The notes under the pieces are model-generated. The model searched no databases. It was not told the DNA's origin and saw only the letters and a list, made by a program, of their open reading frames with translations. A DNA stretch of 64,000 bases from assembly GCA_033961575.1 (NCBI GenBank), contig CM066732.1, positions 99,749,187-99,813,186 on the forward strand, given 5' to 3'. The stretch's first letter is position 1; each line of letters opens with the position of its first letter. The position numbers and the translations under genes are program-made. Origin of the DNA: Aselliscus stoliczkanus (taxonomy: Eukaryota > Chordata > Mammalia > Chiroptera > Hipposideridae). This document shows, in pieces, positions 45,430-57,894 of this stretch.

Positions 45430-47228
45430 TTTATAGGGAGTGTCTAGAAGAAGAAGGGTGATTTTTATAGACCTGTTTGAGCAGCACTAAGTCTTCTTCC
45501 GCCCTAGGAGCTACTGGACATTGTGACATCCCACGGCTATGGACACCCTTAGGCTTATCCTCAGTGTGACTTAGCCAGTAATAATACAGAGAATAATGTT
45601 TTATAGCTCTGTTTTTCTATGGCACAGTTGGATCTTGAAGCAAGTGTTCAATCTTTGCTTTTTCAGTGCTCAGGCTTAAACAATTTTAGAACATTCTGGT
45701 ATTTGAGTATTCATTAAATACTAATTCAATGACTAGTAAGCACTGTGTTTTGGGTAGTGAGAGAAGGATCTGAAATAGTATTGACACTCAGCTAAACTTA
45801 TCCTTTTTTGAAGGGAACCAAAGTCCCAAATAACTAAGATACATGATCCTGCCACATTATTCTGCTGGGTGCTCCTTATGCATCCTGGAAAGCAAGGCCT
45901 ATTTTTAAATGGTATCTTTTAAATATTTGACACACGCTTTATGACAGTGTCTTGATGAAAAACTCACAAAAGATAAAAGCACATGCTATCTTTTTTAAAC
46001 ACAGAAGAGATACAGTGAATCACATGTTCACACGCACACAAAAACATTTCCTCAGACACTGCTATTGGTTATCCATTGAGGAGTTTAATCACATTCAACA
46101 TTGAGAAATATTTTCTTATATAACTGATCTTAATCTCCAAAGCAGCAGTTTATCTATTTCTTTTCTTTAGGTCCTCAGTAGAAAGAGGGAACAGCTGGTC
46201 CCAGTTTTTATGTCAGTTTTTCACATACTGGGGGACTTAAAGTGGTGAAATAGGTCATGCCTGTCGATTATAGTAGCAGACTTGAATTTTATATAACCTT
46301 GACTCTTTTAACTCCCTACAATAGGGAACTAGAGGGTGGGGAATAACTGGCATTTGGCAAAATTTCATACTTTGCCCATAATCTTCTTTTTCAACAAAAA
46401 TTTATCCTCATCACATTTATCCTAGTTCTTTAGTAAAATGTCTAGGGGAAATACACAGAATAATCAATAAAATTTCTTCTATTTGTAATTGAAGAAAATT
46501 CATGAAAAAGAGACAACCAAGTCCCATGGCCTTCTGTGTTGTTCATGTTTTTTTAAACATGGGTTAAAAACTTGCTAAACATATTTTGTTCAACACTGGT
46601 GACCCTTGTGGTTCTTGAATTGTTAGCTTTTACATTAATAATAAAGGATTTGGGGTTTTGGCTTCTATAGAATAGCTTAGTGAGACCAATGCTCCCATTA
46701 GTAATAATTATCAAACCTAAACAAAACTTAAAAAACAAATAACCAACTATTCAAAGGCACTGAAGAGTGATGAAAAAAAGGTAGAAACTGAAGAGAAGAC
46801 TATTTTTGAAAGGTGAGCTGAAATAAGTGAGACTTGCCACTTTGTGGTTCTTTGAATAAAAAAATGTCAAGTATAGCAGAGAGACACAGCTTTACTCGCT
46901 TCTGGTATTAGAGAATATAGTTTTGAGTTATCAGAGCAGTTAGGATGTTTGGGAGGAGATCTTGAAAGGGAAGGGGTGAACCAGAAGTGAACCAGAAGCA
47001 CAGGTAACCTGGGTTTGCATCTGGCATTTGAAGTATATTTGGGGGTGGGAGGAGTACAGTCTTGTGAAACTGAGCCCTTAACCTGTGGAAAGTGATACTA
47101 TCTCCAGGTAGGTAGTGTTAGAATTGATTTGAATTCTTGGACACACTGCTGGTGTTGGAGAATTGTTTGTTAGTGTGGGGTAACCTCCTCACCCCACCCC
47201 ACGGTGGAATTGGGTCTGGGAATGGTCT
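45430..47228. other. Unique sequence, no gene seen
   Basis: Possible weak L2 end near 45680-45760. No coding region recognised. Confidence 0.45.
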
Positions 47229-47229
47229 C

Positions 47230-48240
47230 CAAGACAGGCATATGTTGGCTATAAAACAAATATTATATTTCAAAGATTGAAATCATAGAACAACTGTTCT
47301 TTGACTATAATAAAACTGAATTATGAATCATTAAATACTTGAAAATTAAACAGTATATTTTAATCCATGAGTTAAAGAAGGCATTGTAGGGAAAATATGA
47401 AGTATTCTGAACTAAATTATAATAAACAAAATATATCAAAATGTGTTTGATGCAGCTTAATGAGTATTTAGAATGACCTTTTTTTCTGTATTTTGCTTTA
47501 AATGCTTATATTGGAAAGATTTAAAAGCTTAAGGTGAATTATCAAAGTTTCCATTTTTTGAAGACAAGCGAATAGAATTTAAAATAAGTAGAAGAAAAAA
47601 AGAGAACAGATATCAAAAATAGAAAACAGAAATAGAGAAGAATTTATCAAAGAACTCGTTCTTTGAATATATTAATTAAAATTGATTAACACCTGGCAAA
47701 ACTAATCACCTGAACAACAGAAAAACTCTAAATTATCTACTCAGAAATAAAAGAGGAAATATCAGTGCACACACTAAGAAATTTAAAAGATAATAAGGAA
47801 ATATTATGAACAATTTTATGCCAATAAATTTGACACCTTATATGATGGACAAGTTCTCTGTAAAGCACAATTCTCTAGAAAAAAAGAACACAAGATCAAA
47901 TATAAATTTGAGTAGACTTATAAATATCAAAGAAAATATATTTTCTATTTAAAAAAATATGTCCCAAAGAAAAGTCCAGGCTTAGGTAATTTTACTACTG
48001 AACTCTATCAATCATTTAATGAAAAATAATACGAATATCAAACAAATTATTTCAGATAATGGAAGAGGAGAAAATATTTACAAACTCATTTGATAAGGCC
48101 AAGACAATCTTGACAGAAAAACCTTGCAAAGACATTACAAGAAAATTATAGAGCAAACAGACTTTGTAAACATAGTGCAAAAATCCTTAACAAAACATTA
48201 ACAAATCAAATGCAATAAAGCCTAAAAATGATAATACATT
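47230..48240 (+). mobile_element. Old L1 ORF2 piece A
   Basis: The plus strand reads a decayed L1 ORF2 segment in all three frames by turns (the region before and into the reverse transcriptase). It stops abruptly at the start of the LTR at 48246, with no L1 3' end. The last roughly 250 bp (about 47980-48240) are matched at about 80% by 52645-52895. Confidence 0.75.
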
Positions 48241-48245
48241 GAAGC

Positions 48246-48287
48246 TGTGTTATTCAGGGCTCTCCAGAGAAACAGAACCAATAGGAG

Positions 48288-48323
<36 letters not shown>

Positions 48324-48872
48324 TATATATTATATATATAATATATATGTATTACATATATATTATTACATATATATATATATATATTTATTACATATAT
48401 ATGTGATAAGGCATTGACTCAGGCTATTATGGATGCTGGTCAATTGTCAAGCTGGAAAATCAGGATAGTTAGTGGTTTAGTTCCAGTCTAAGTCAAAGGC
48501 CTGAGAACCAGGAGGGTGGATGGTGTAGTTCCTTTCTGAAGGACAACTAGTTCAAGACAGAAGCAGAGCCAGTTGTTTCAGTGAAAATCCAAAGACAAAA
48601 TGGCAGCTACTGTCCCAGTGCGACGGCAGTCAGGCAGGAAGAATTCTCTTAGTCAGGGGTGAGTCAGCCTTTTTGTTCTATTGAAGCCTTCAACTGGTTC
48701 CATGAGGCCCAGTTACCTTCAGGAGGGCAATTCTCTTTACTCACTCCACAGATTTCAATGCTAATCTTATCCAAAAACACCCGCAAAGAAACATCCAGGA
48801 CACTGTTTGACCAAATAAATACCTAGGCACCCCATGGTCCAGTCAAGTTGGCACATAAAATTAACCATCACA
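48246..48872 (-). mobile_element. 3' LTR of an ERVL-type provirus remnant
   Basis: On the minus strand it begins TGTGATGGTTAATTTTATG and ends in a CA-type terminus. It includes (CA)n and AT-rich insertions at 48290-48412. A purine stretch corresponding to CCACCCCTT at 48877-48885 lies immediately before it on the minus strand, where a polypurine tract is expected. The LTR family is MLT2-like in appearance but not confirmed. Confidence 0.6.
48290..48412. repeat. (CA)n plus AT-rich low-complexity tract
   Basis: CA units to 48321, then tandem TATATA and TTACATATATA units. Confidence 0.9.
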
Positions 48873-51800
48873 AATCCACCCCTTGTCAACTTGGCATCCC
48901 TTGAGCCATATTAAATCTCCAAATAAACGCAATAACAAGGCCATAATGCTGCCTAACATGATACAGCTATGCTGCATACAACTGAAAATGCATTAGCCCC
49001 CTTCCCGACTTCAGGGCAGTGCCAGCCAATTGTGCTGAATCGTCTGTAAACCAGGCCCAAATCTTCCCTTCCTCTGTTAGTTGATCAGAGGGAACACTCC
49101 ATGAGCCATAGGTGCAGACAGAGAAACAGAAAATCATGTAGTAGAAGTGGAGGCTATGGGCATTTGGCCACTTGTTCATGTAACTCTCTTGTGCTTTCAG
49201 GGCCTGCTTAGGCTTGATGATGTAAATATTACTTCCACTTGATGATGGAGAAAACTACTTGATGATGGAATACTGTGTACCAATTCTACCGTATGACTTG
49301 GTGGGTCAAATCATGCCCAGCTCATGGTGGGCAGTCTAGGTTGCATGATAATTTGGTGGCCAGTGTTTAAGAGTTCAATCTCTACCAAGGCCTAGTAGCA
49401 GGCCAAGAGCTGTTTCTCAAAAAGTTGCATTTATCCACAGAGAATGGCAGGACTTTGCTCCAAAATCTCAGCAGCTTGCATTGCGATTCTCCTATAGGGT
49501 CCTGCCAAAGACTCCAAAGACCATCTCTATCTGCCATTGACACTTTCAGTCCCACCCAACTGGCAGAGCCTCTTGCACAGCAGGCTGGACCTGGGGCAGA
49601 GCCTTCTCTTGATCTGGGCCCCACTCAAAACTAGCAGTAACTCATTCAATGAACTGGAGTAACACTCAAATGAGGAATATGTTGCCTTTGAAATCCAAAA
49701 GGACCCACTAGATATTGTGCTTTTGGTTTTGTTTTGTTTTGTTTTTTTGGTTGTAGGAGTAGTCATCCTTCATTTTATTTTATTTTATTTTATTGTTTTT
49801 TAGAGGGCAGTGTCACTAGTCCTCACATGTGGGATCCCAACCTGGGCCGCTGGCGTCCTAAGCCAGCTCTTAACCACCGCGGTCATCCTGCATTTTAGAA
49901 GGGATGTCATGACATGTCCCACACCAAGAAATTTACTGAGGTATATAAGTAAGCCCTTGAATTACTGTTGGTTTTATGTCCCACTCTCTGACATGCAAAT
50001 ATCTTACAAATAAGTCTAAGGTCATTGCTACATCTTGCTCACTAAATCAAATCAACATAATGTAATCAATGCAATGGACCAATGTGATATCTGTGGAAGG
50101 GAAAGGCAATCAAGATCCTTGTGAACCGAATTATGACATAGAGCAAGATTTGTTATAGCCCTGAGGTAGGACAGTGAATGTATTTGATGGATTTGCTATC
50201 CAAAAGCAAACTGCTTCTGATGGTCCTTATTTATAGGTCTGAGGGAAAAAAAGCATTTGCCAGATTGTTAGTTGCATATCAGGTACTAGGTGATGTGTTA
50301 ATTTGTTCAAAAAATAAAACCACATCTGGTACAGCGGCTGCAATTGGAGTCACCATCTGATTAAGCTTACAATAATTTACAGTTATTCTCTAAAATGCAT
50401 CTGTCCTCTGCACATGCCAAACAGGCAAGTTGAATGAAGAAGTGGCATGAATCACCACCCCTGTACTAATGGTGTTACTAATCTCTGCAATCCTTCTAGG
50501 AGTATAGTATTGCTTTTGGTTTGCTATTTTCCAAGGTAGAGGCAATTCTAATGGTCACCACTTGGTCTTTCCTATCAAAATAGCCCTCGTCCCACATGTT
50601 AGGGAACCAATGTGGGGATTTTGCCATCTAATGAGTATACATATTTTCCAATAATGCATTTTGGAACTGGAAAAATAACTAGGATGGGTTCAAGCTCCCA
50701 CTGGGCACACTGAAATGAACATGAGCTAAAACTGCATTGATCACCTGACCTCCATAAGCCCTTACTCTGACTAGTACGCACAGTGATGATTTGGGTATCT
50801 TGGAATTAACGTCAGTTCAGAGTCAGTGTCCAATGGTCCTTGAAAGGTCTGAATAGATTCTTTTCTCTAATGTACAGTTAGCCTGGTCAGAGGCTATATG
50901 CCCTTTTGGGGAAGGCTGGGGGAAAGATTAACAGTATACATTTTTTGGCAGTGTATCTGGGTTCTTCCTTAAGGGAACTGACTTCTCCTTACTTCAAAGG
51001 GTGCTGGGTTTATAAAGTGGTTCAAGTCTGAGAATTGATTCAGGGGCCATGACTGTCTGTTTTTATGATTCAGATTAGATTGTTATTCACCTGACAGAGA
51101 ACATTTGTATTATACAGTTCAAGTAAGAATTTAGTAGGCTTATTATCTATTTCACTTCTAGGAACACTATGATCAACCAGTAAGTCTATATGAGTCAGAC
51201 TATTCTGATTGCTGCTTTGACTCTGCTGTCCATTATGGCAAACATACCCACCTTGCCACCCAAGGCTCCAATTACTCCAAATGCATTTAACTTTCCCAAT
51301 TCAGTAACTGACATTCTTACTGTTAGGTCTGGACTATAGATAAGAGTAATCAAGCAGCAACTCTTCAAGGATACTGGGACTCCCCTCATAAATTTATTCC
51401 CTATAGTCATGGTGAAAGATTTGTGTTTTAGACCCTTTCAGTGTAGATGAGTATGTCTTAAATGACAAATCCATTCTAACATCCCAATCTTCCTAAGCTT
51501 GTTGAATCTCCATCCTTAACATCAAACTAAGTCAGGTCTGGCATTTATAGCTCACTCACCATGGGCTACCTTTTTCATGTATCAGCCAACCAACCAACCA
51601 GGCTGTTAGAACCCCTTCTAATTCCCTGAAATGCAACATTTTAGATGCATAATCTCTGCTTAGTGGGCCTATATCAATAAATTCAGCCTCATCCAATTTT
51701 ATGTTTCTTCTACCATTATCTCATACCCTTAGTATCCATTTACACATATGTTCCCCAATTTGTGTCTGTTTAAATTGGAAAACTCAAGTAGTTCTTTTGA

Positions 51801-52640
51801 AGCCCAGTACACCTCCTCACTGGTCACACTTTTTACCTCACCTTTGAAGGCCTGCTGGGACTAGAGTCTAGTTAGGTCTAGAAGCAAAGAAAGATGGGAG
51901 AGGTGTATCCTGAGAAGAATCAGCATCGTTTTGCCTGGCCACTGCCTCAGTAAAGGCCATTACTGTTTCTTAGGTAATACAGTCAATCTTCTCCAACTGG
52001 GGGTGGGGGAACATTTCCACTGAGGGTGGAGAGGCTGCTTCCACTGGCAAAGAAGTTTCATCAGAATTTAGGGATTCAGTGTTTCCATCTTCATCAGGGT
52101 CTTCTCACACATCCCATCCCAACTTTCAGGATCTCACTCCTTCTCAATCAATGGTCTCATTTTAATAGTAGAGAACCTTATATTGTAATCCAGCCAGTTA
52201 CAAGTGAGATTTTGGGTTTGATTTTCATCAATTTTAGCCCTCAGCTTCAAGGGACACATGAAGCTTTCGGGTCATTTGTGTAGCACTTAAACTTGAAATT
52301 TGAACCTCTGAGGTCATCCTTTTCTTTCCCCACTTTGTCCAATAACATTAAAAGCAACCTGACAATCTCATTGTATTTGTTAGCTTGGTCCAAATGTTTG
52401 AAAGTATCATATACACAGTTACCCAGATACCTGCTTCATTTAAGTGGATGATTTGATAATGGTATTTTGTGTATATTTATTGCTAGGTCACACCCTGGGC
52501 TATCAGTGCTTTCTTCACTATTGGAAATAGAGTCATTAATCTAGAGTCATTAAATTAAGTTATTAGTCTAATCAGACTTGAGAGCCAATTTAGAAACCTC
52601 ATCCTTGATATTCTGTTCCTCTAGAGCTATTCTCTGTACC
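48873..52640 (-). pseudogene. ERVL-type endogenous retrovirus, gag-pol remnant
   Basis: On the minus strand, discontinuous short frames resemble a class III (ERVL) internal region. A gag-like part lies at the right (about 51-52.6 kb), and a protease to reverse-transcriptase part at about 49.9-50.8 kb. Frames are short and full of stops, and no envelope-like region is seen, as expected of this class. The 5' LTR at the right end was not found. A SINE interrupts it near 49.8 kb. It is ancient and non-functional. Assignment is by recognition of the reverse-transcriptase neighbourhood, without alignment. Confidence 0.6.
49773..49880 (-). mobile_element. tRNA SINE nested in the ERV
   Basis: (ATTTT)n tail, GAGGGCAGTGTCACTAGTCC, ending TCTTAACCACCGC without the GGCCGGCC head, so the 5' end is truncated. 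GTCATCCTTCATTTTA and GTCATCCTGCATTTTA flank it (near 49761 and 49882). Confidence 0.85.
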
Positions 52641-52644
52641 AAGA

Positions 52645-55390
52645 TTTCACTAATGAATTCTATGCAACACTTAGTGAAAAATAATACCCATCTTAAATTA
52701 TTTCAGATAATAGAGAAGAGGAAAATATTTCCAAACTATTTTGGTGAGGCCAGCACAATCCTGATAGGAAAACCTTACAAAGACATTATAAAACAATTAT
52801 AGAACAATAGCCTTCATAAACATAGTGCAAAAAAATCCTTAACGAAATGTTAGCAGAGTAAATGCAATACTTTCTAAAAATGATAATGCACCATGGCCAA
52901 GTGGTATTTATCTGAGTAATTTAAGATTGTTTTAACATATAAAAATCAATTAATGAAATCCACTACAGTGCCAAAATAAAAGAGAAAAACTTTTGATGTG
53001 TTAAATATCGTTATTTTAATATATAAAGGCAAAACATATCATCAAATATAAAACCCATTCATGGTATAGAAAAAGAAACTCTCTTAGCAAGCTTGAAATG
53101 AAAGGGAACTTCCTCATTTTGATAAATGGTATCTTTGAAAAATCTACAACTTACATCACACCCTAAGATTTGGATTTATACATGGCTACCTGCTTTTACC
53201 ACTTCTGTTCACCATTTTATTGGAAGACTTGGCCAAGTGAAGAAAAAAGAAATAAAATGCATGTGGGTTGGAATGGAATAAGTTAAACGATCCCTATTTA
53301 GAGATAACATGATTGCTTTTTGTAGAAAAAAAAATCCAAAAGAATTAAAAACAATAAAAAGAGTTTCTCAAACTAATAAGTGAGGTTCATAAAACTTGAG
53401 GTTATAAAATCAATATATAAAAATCAATTTATATGCCTATCCACTAGGGGCAAACAATTGGAAAAAAATGTAATTCTTTTTTACAATTGTATAAAAATAT
53501 TCATAAAGTACAAAGAAAAATATTTTCTTGTCATTCAAAATCTCCACTTCTAAGACCACTAAATATTGGGATGCCAGCGGCCCCCGTTCGGATCCCACAT
53601 ATGAGGGCCAGTGACACTGCCCTCTACAGCTAACAACAGCTCCACCTGGAGCTGGGCTGTGCGAGCCCCGGCGATGGTATGGGCTGCAGCCCCTGCTGCA
53701 GTGGGCTGCCATAGGCTACAGTGAGTGGCCCGCAGCCAGCGTGAGCAGCTGGCAGCCAGCACGAGCTGCCAATAGCTGCGGTGAGCGACCATCCACAGGC
53801 TGGCGACCGATCTGCCTCATCCGGGAAGAGCGCAATGATGATACCAACATGGGCCAGTGAAGCAACGTCCTCTGCAACTAGACTGAAGAACAAAAAGACA
53901 GCAACTTGTCTGTTCCCCTTCCTCGATTCCCCAACGCTGTTCCCCTCCCCCAATTCCCCAATAAAATCTTTAAAAAAAAATTAATCTTATAGATTGTATA
54001 TAATTTCAATCAGAATCACAGCAGAAATTTTATAGAAATTGATGTTTATACTAAAATGTACATGAATATATAAAGGACCAAAAATTTTCAAAGCCATCTT
54101 GAAAAACAAAAGCTGGAAGGTTTGTACTGCCTGACTTCAAGACTTTCTATAAGTTATATTAATCAAGACAGCACTGCATTGCCATAAACTGAGGCAAATA
54201 GATTGAAGAATAGAATAGAGGGTCCAGGTAAACTCATATTAATATAGAAAACTGACTTTTGATTAAGTCACCAAGTCAACTTAATGAGGAAAGGGCGGTC
54301 TTCTGAACAAATGATACTGGGACAACTGAATATCCATATGGAAACAAAATAAATTCATCCCTCTCCACCTTTTCTCACATCATACACAAAATCTTATTTG
54401 TGATGGATCACAGGCCTAAACATAAAAACTAAATCTATAAATCTTTTAGAAGACTACATACAAGAATATTTTTATCATTATTAAAAAGATATGAATAGGC
54501 AAGCCATAGTATGGGAGAAAAGTATTCAAAAAAAAAAAAAATATATATATATACACAAATCATATTTGACAAAGGACTTGTATCCAGAATATACTCGGAA
54601 TTCCCGTGATTCAATAATAAAACAAAAATTAACGCAATAAAAATATGGGCAAAAGACATGAACAGACACACCACAAATTAAGTTACACAAATGGTCAATA
54701 AGTACATGAAAATGTACTTAGCATAATTAATCATCAGGAACATGGAAATTAAAATGATACATCATTAAATACCGAATAAAATGGCTAAAATGTAAAAACT
54801 AACAACATTGATATTGCAAGGACTCAGAGCAACTGGAACTCTCATGCATTGCTGGGAGAAATGTGAAATGGTATAACCACATTGAAAAAAAGTTTGGCAG
54901 CTGCTTTTAAATTGCCTACTCTTTGACCCAGCATTTCACTCCTTGGTATTTATCTGAGAAAAATGAAAACAGTCCACACAAATACTTGGACCAAAATGTT
55001 CATAACAGCTTTAAACAGAATACTACTTAACAATAATAATATCTTATCATTTCACCAAACAGCACAAATAACTCTCCCAAATAATGTGCAAAGTGAAAGA
55101 ATTCAGACAGAAACAGCACATGTTGAGTGATTCCATTTATGTTAAGTTTTAGAACAGGTGAAACTTCCAAATTGAGAAGAAATCAGAATTTTGTTTGCCT
55201 GGATTGGGATGAGGGGAGTATGACTGGAGTAGGACACAACAAAACTTTCTTGGGGACGAGCATGCCCCATATTATGATAGAGACGTGGATTGTAGGTTAC
55301 TCAGTTGTATCCATTTTTTACAATTGTATACATCTAATGTTTGTATATTTTGGTATATGAATTTTACCTCAACAAAAAAGAAATTAAAAT
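52645..55390 (+). mobile_element. Old L1 ORF2 piece B with 3' end
   Basis: Decayed reverse transcriptase and C-terminal parts of L1 ORF2 are readable on the plus strand, in pieces, to about 55130. A short 3' UTR ending GAATTTTACCTCAACAAAAA follows. A long SINE interrupts it at 53568-53980. The first 250 bp repeat the end of L1 piece A. Confidence 0.8.
53568..53980 (+). mobile_element. Long tRNA-derived SINE, 5'-truncated, nested in L1
   Basis: Begins at GGGATGCCAGCGGCC, lacking the box A half. It then has GTTCGGATCCCACATATGAG, GCCCTCTACAGCTAACAACA, GGGAAGAGCGCAATGATGAT, CAACTAGACTGAAGAACAAA and CCCCAATAAAATCTTT. No clear target-site duplication. Confidence 0.9.
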
Positions 55391-55472
55391 ACTACTAGTA
55401 CTGCTATTACTACTATTGCTGCTGCTGCTGCTGCTACTATTACTACTACTGCTACTACTACTACTACTGCTA
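55390..55472. repeat. Mixed (CTA/CTG)n trinucleotide repeat
   Basis: About 80 bp of ACT/GCT triplets, including five consecutive CTG units, immediately after the L1 3' end. Confidence 0.9.
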
Positions 55473-55730
55473 AAGTGGTAGATAGAAAATGGAGGAAAGT
55501 ATAGAGAAAAAAAGAATGGCAAAATGTTGATAATTGTAGAAACTAAATAATAGGTCCATGGGGTTTCAGTATACTATTTTGTTTACTTTTTATGAATTTT
55601 AAATTTTCTAGAATAAAATGTGAAAATAATTTGATATGTAATACAAACAGTAATATGACAATGTTTGGAAAATGGGGTTAGGCAGTAATCACTTAAGACT
55701 CAAATCCTTACTATAGTTTATCTAAAAAAA
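55473..55730. other. L1-like or unique AT-rich sequence
   Basis: Contains the L1-like AATTTTAAATTTTCTAGAAT and GAAAATGGGGTTAGG, but no clear boundaries. Confidence 0.35.
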
Positions 55731-55740
55731 AAATAAATCT

Positions 55741-55875
55741 TGGGCCGGCCGAGTGGTGTGGTGGTTAAGCGCTGGCTTGGGAAGCCAGCAGCCCCAGTTC
55801 GGGTCCCACATCTGAGGGCCAGTGACACTGCCCTCAAAAATAAAAAAATAAAAAATAAAAATAAATAAATAAATA
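55741..55875 (+). mobile_element. tRNA SINE, short monomeric form
   Basis: Head GGGCCGGCCGAGTGGTGTGG, box B-like CAGTTCGGGTCCC, GAGGGCCAGTGACACTGCCC and a (AAAT)n tail. AATAAATCT flanks it. Confidence 0.95.
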
Positions 55876-55899
55876 AATAAATCTAATTGCTCATGTGTA

Positions 55900-56725
55900 C
55901 AAATAAAAGATTAAAATGAAATCAATTAGAACAAATCAATAAAATAAAGACAACCCAAGTAAGTAGTAGCAAAAAATTGGAACAGACACTTCTCTTAAAC
56001 AGATGGCCAATAGCTTATGAAAAGATGCTCACCATTGTTAATCATTAGGGAAATGCAAATTCAAATCACAGTGAGAAGTCACTACATACCCATTAACATA
56101 GCTAAAATGAAAAAGATTGACAATACCAGATGTTGACAAGGGTGTAGAACAACTGATGGGAATGCAAAGTTAAACACATACTTTTCAAGTTACCTAGCAA
56201 TTACACTCCTAGATATTAACACAAGGAAAATAAAAACATATGCCCCCCAAAGACCTGTGAAGGGATAGTCATAGCACTTTTATTCATAATAATCAAAAAC
56301 TGGAAACAACCCAAATATTTATCAGCTAGAGAATGGATAAACAAATTTTGGAATATCCATACATTGGAATGCCTTTCAGCAACAAAAAGGAAGAAACTAC
56401 TGATTTGTACATCATAGTCAACCTCAATAGCAATGTGTTACATAAAGGAAGCCAGAAACAAAATATTACACATTCTATAATAGAATTCTGTGTGTATGAA
56501 ACTCTATGAAAGGAAAAGAATATAGTGAAGAAAAGCTCTAGTGGCTGCCAGCGTTCAGAGGGTGGGTAGAGGAAATTGACTGCAAAGGGGCATGTGACAA
56601 CTTGTTGAGATGAAGGACATATTTCCTATCAGGATTGTAGTTAGTTATACCACAGTTGTATAGATTTGACGAACTGCATGAAATCAGATACTTTAAAAGG
56701 GTAGATTTTGAAATAAAAAAATGTA
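55900..56725 (+). mobile_element. Old truncated L1, 3' end
   Basis: Decayed C-terminal ORF2 and 3' UTR of an older L1 type: GAAAAGATGCTCACCATTGT, ACTGGAAACAACCCAAATAT, GGCTGCCAGCGTTCAGAGGG and a 3' UTR ending near AAAAGGGTAGATTTTG. Same orientation as the previous L1. Confidence 0.8.
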
Positions 56726-57375
56726 CGGAGAATGTGTACTCAGAATCTATCTTCTGTGGGTTAATTTACTTCCTAATACATACTTATTTTTGTTTTTGAC
56801 AAAATGACAGTCATGATCACAGAAATTGCCATGGTACAAAATCCATTAAACTTGAAGGTGTAGAATGGAAACCAGGCTTGTACTTAGGCACAAGCACTTA
56901 AGGCTTAGGAAACACTAAGATCTCCTTTGGCTCAGTCCTATGACTTAGTCATAGTAAAATGTCCTCCCACTGAAATTGCTAATGGACTAGCTATGTGGCT
57001 TTAAAGACACAGCTCCCAACTCAGTTCTAAATGAAGACCAACTTTTAATATCCTACTTGCCGACCATGCCTTATGGTCACAAAGTGCTTCTGCAAGGAGT
57101 TGTTTCAGAGTGTTATTTCAGTCTCTGTCTTCTTTCTGAATTAGAGGAGAAAGCTCAGCAAATAAGTTATCTATATTGAGAGACAAACAGAGCTAAATAG
57201 GCAATCATTTGACTAGTGGTGGTATCAACCTACCCACAAAGGTTATTTTTTGTTTTTTAAATGTTGTTTATAGCATGAAAAAATTGAAAATACAAACCAT
57301 GCCAAAAAAGTGGCAAAAAAAATGTATACACATTTTAAGAAAGGAAACAAAAACTGTATTAAAATGGTAATACCC
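56726..57375. other. Unique sequence
   Basis: No gene or repeat recognised. A 63-residue minus-strand frame at 57243-57434 carries Phe/Ile-rich sequence and looks fortuitous. Confidence 0.45.
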
Positions 57376-57379
57376 AATA

Positions 57380-57492
57380 TACAGTAAAACCTTGGATTGC
57401 GATTAACGTGGTTTGCAAGTGTTCCGCAAGACAAGCAAACATTTCTAATACTTTAACATGGTAAATGAGTGATGTCTTGCAATATGAATAGT
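57380..57492. mobile_element. Possible Tigger-like DNA transposon fragment
   Basis: CAGTAAAACCTTGGATTGCG, CAAGTGTTCCGCAAGACAAG, GAGTGATGTCTTGCAATATG resemble a pogo/Tigger-type end followed by its interior. No second end is visible. Confidence 0.4.
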
Positions 57493-57496
57493 TTGT

Positions 57497-57890
57497 TTCT
57501 ACAATACTACCGCAGGGACTGAAGAGACAGTTTAGGGAATATAATCAATAAGGTTGTAAATATTTTTTTTAGGGGACCAGATGGACTCATGTCTTATCAG
57601 GGAGACCACTTCATCGACGGTGTAGTGGCCTGACTACTGCACTGTACATCTGAAGCTGCTGCTGATTAATATTAGATGTTGACTATAATTTAACACATAT
57701 ATAGTCATGGGATGTGGAATATAGTGTGGGGATGGATTCAATGGAATTGTAATAGATATGTATGATATCAGGGGTGGGGGAGCAAAAGAGGGGGAGGGGG
57801 TCGTCACTTTGTAAGGGGTGAAAATGATAACTATTGCATAGTTTTGTACATCTGTAACTATTAATAATAATAAAAATAATACAAAAAAAT
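57497..57890 (+). mobile_element. L1 3' UTR, 5'-truncated
   Basis: Follows the 3' UTR of the full-length L1 nearly end to end, from GGGACTGAAGAGACAGTTTA to GGGGTCGTCACTTTGTAAGG and TTTTGTACATCTGTAACT, then a T/A-rich tail. The G-rich run at 57773-57800 is kept. Confidence 0.85.
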
Positions 57891-57894
57891 AAGG

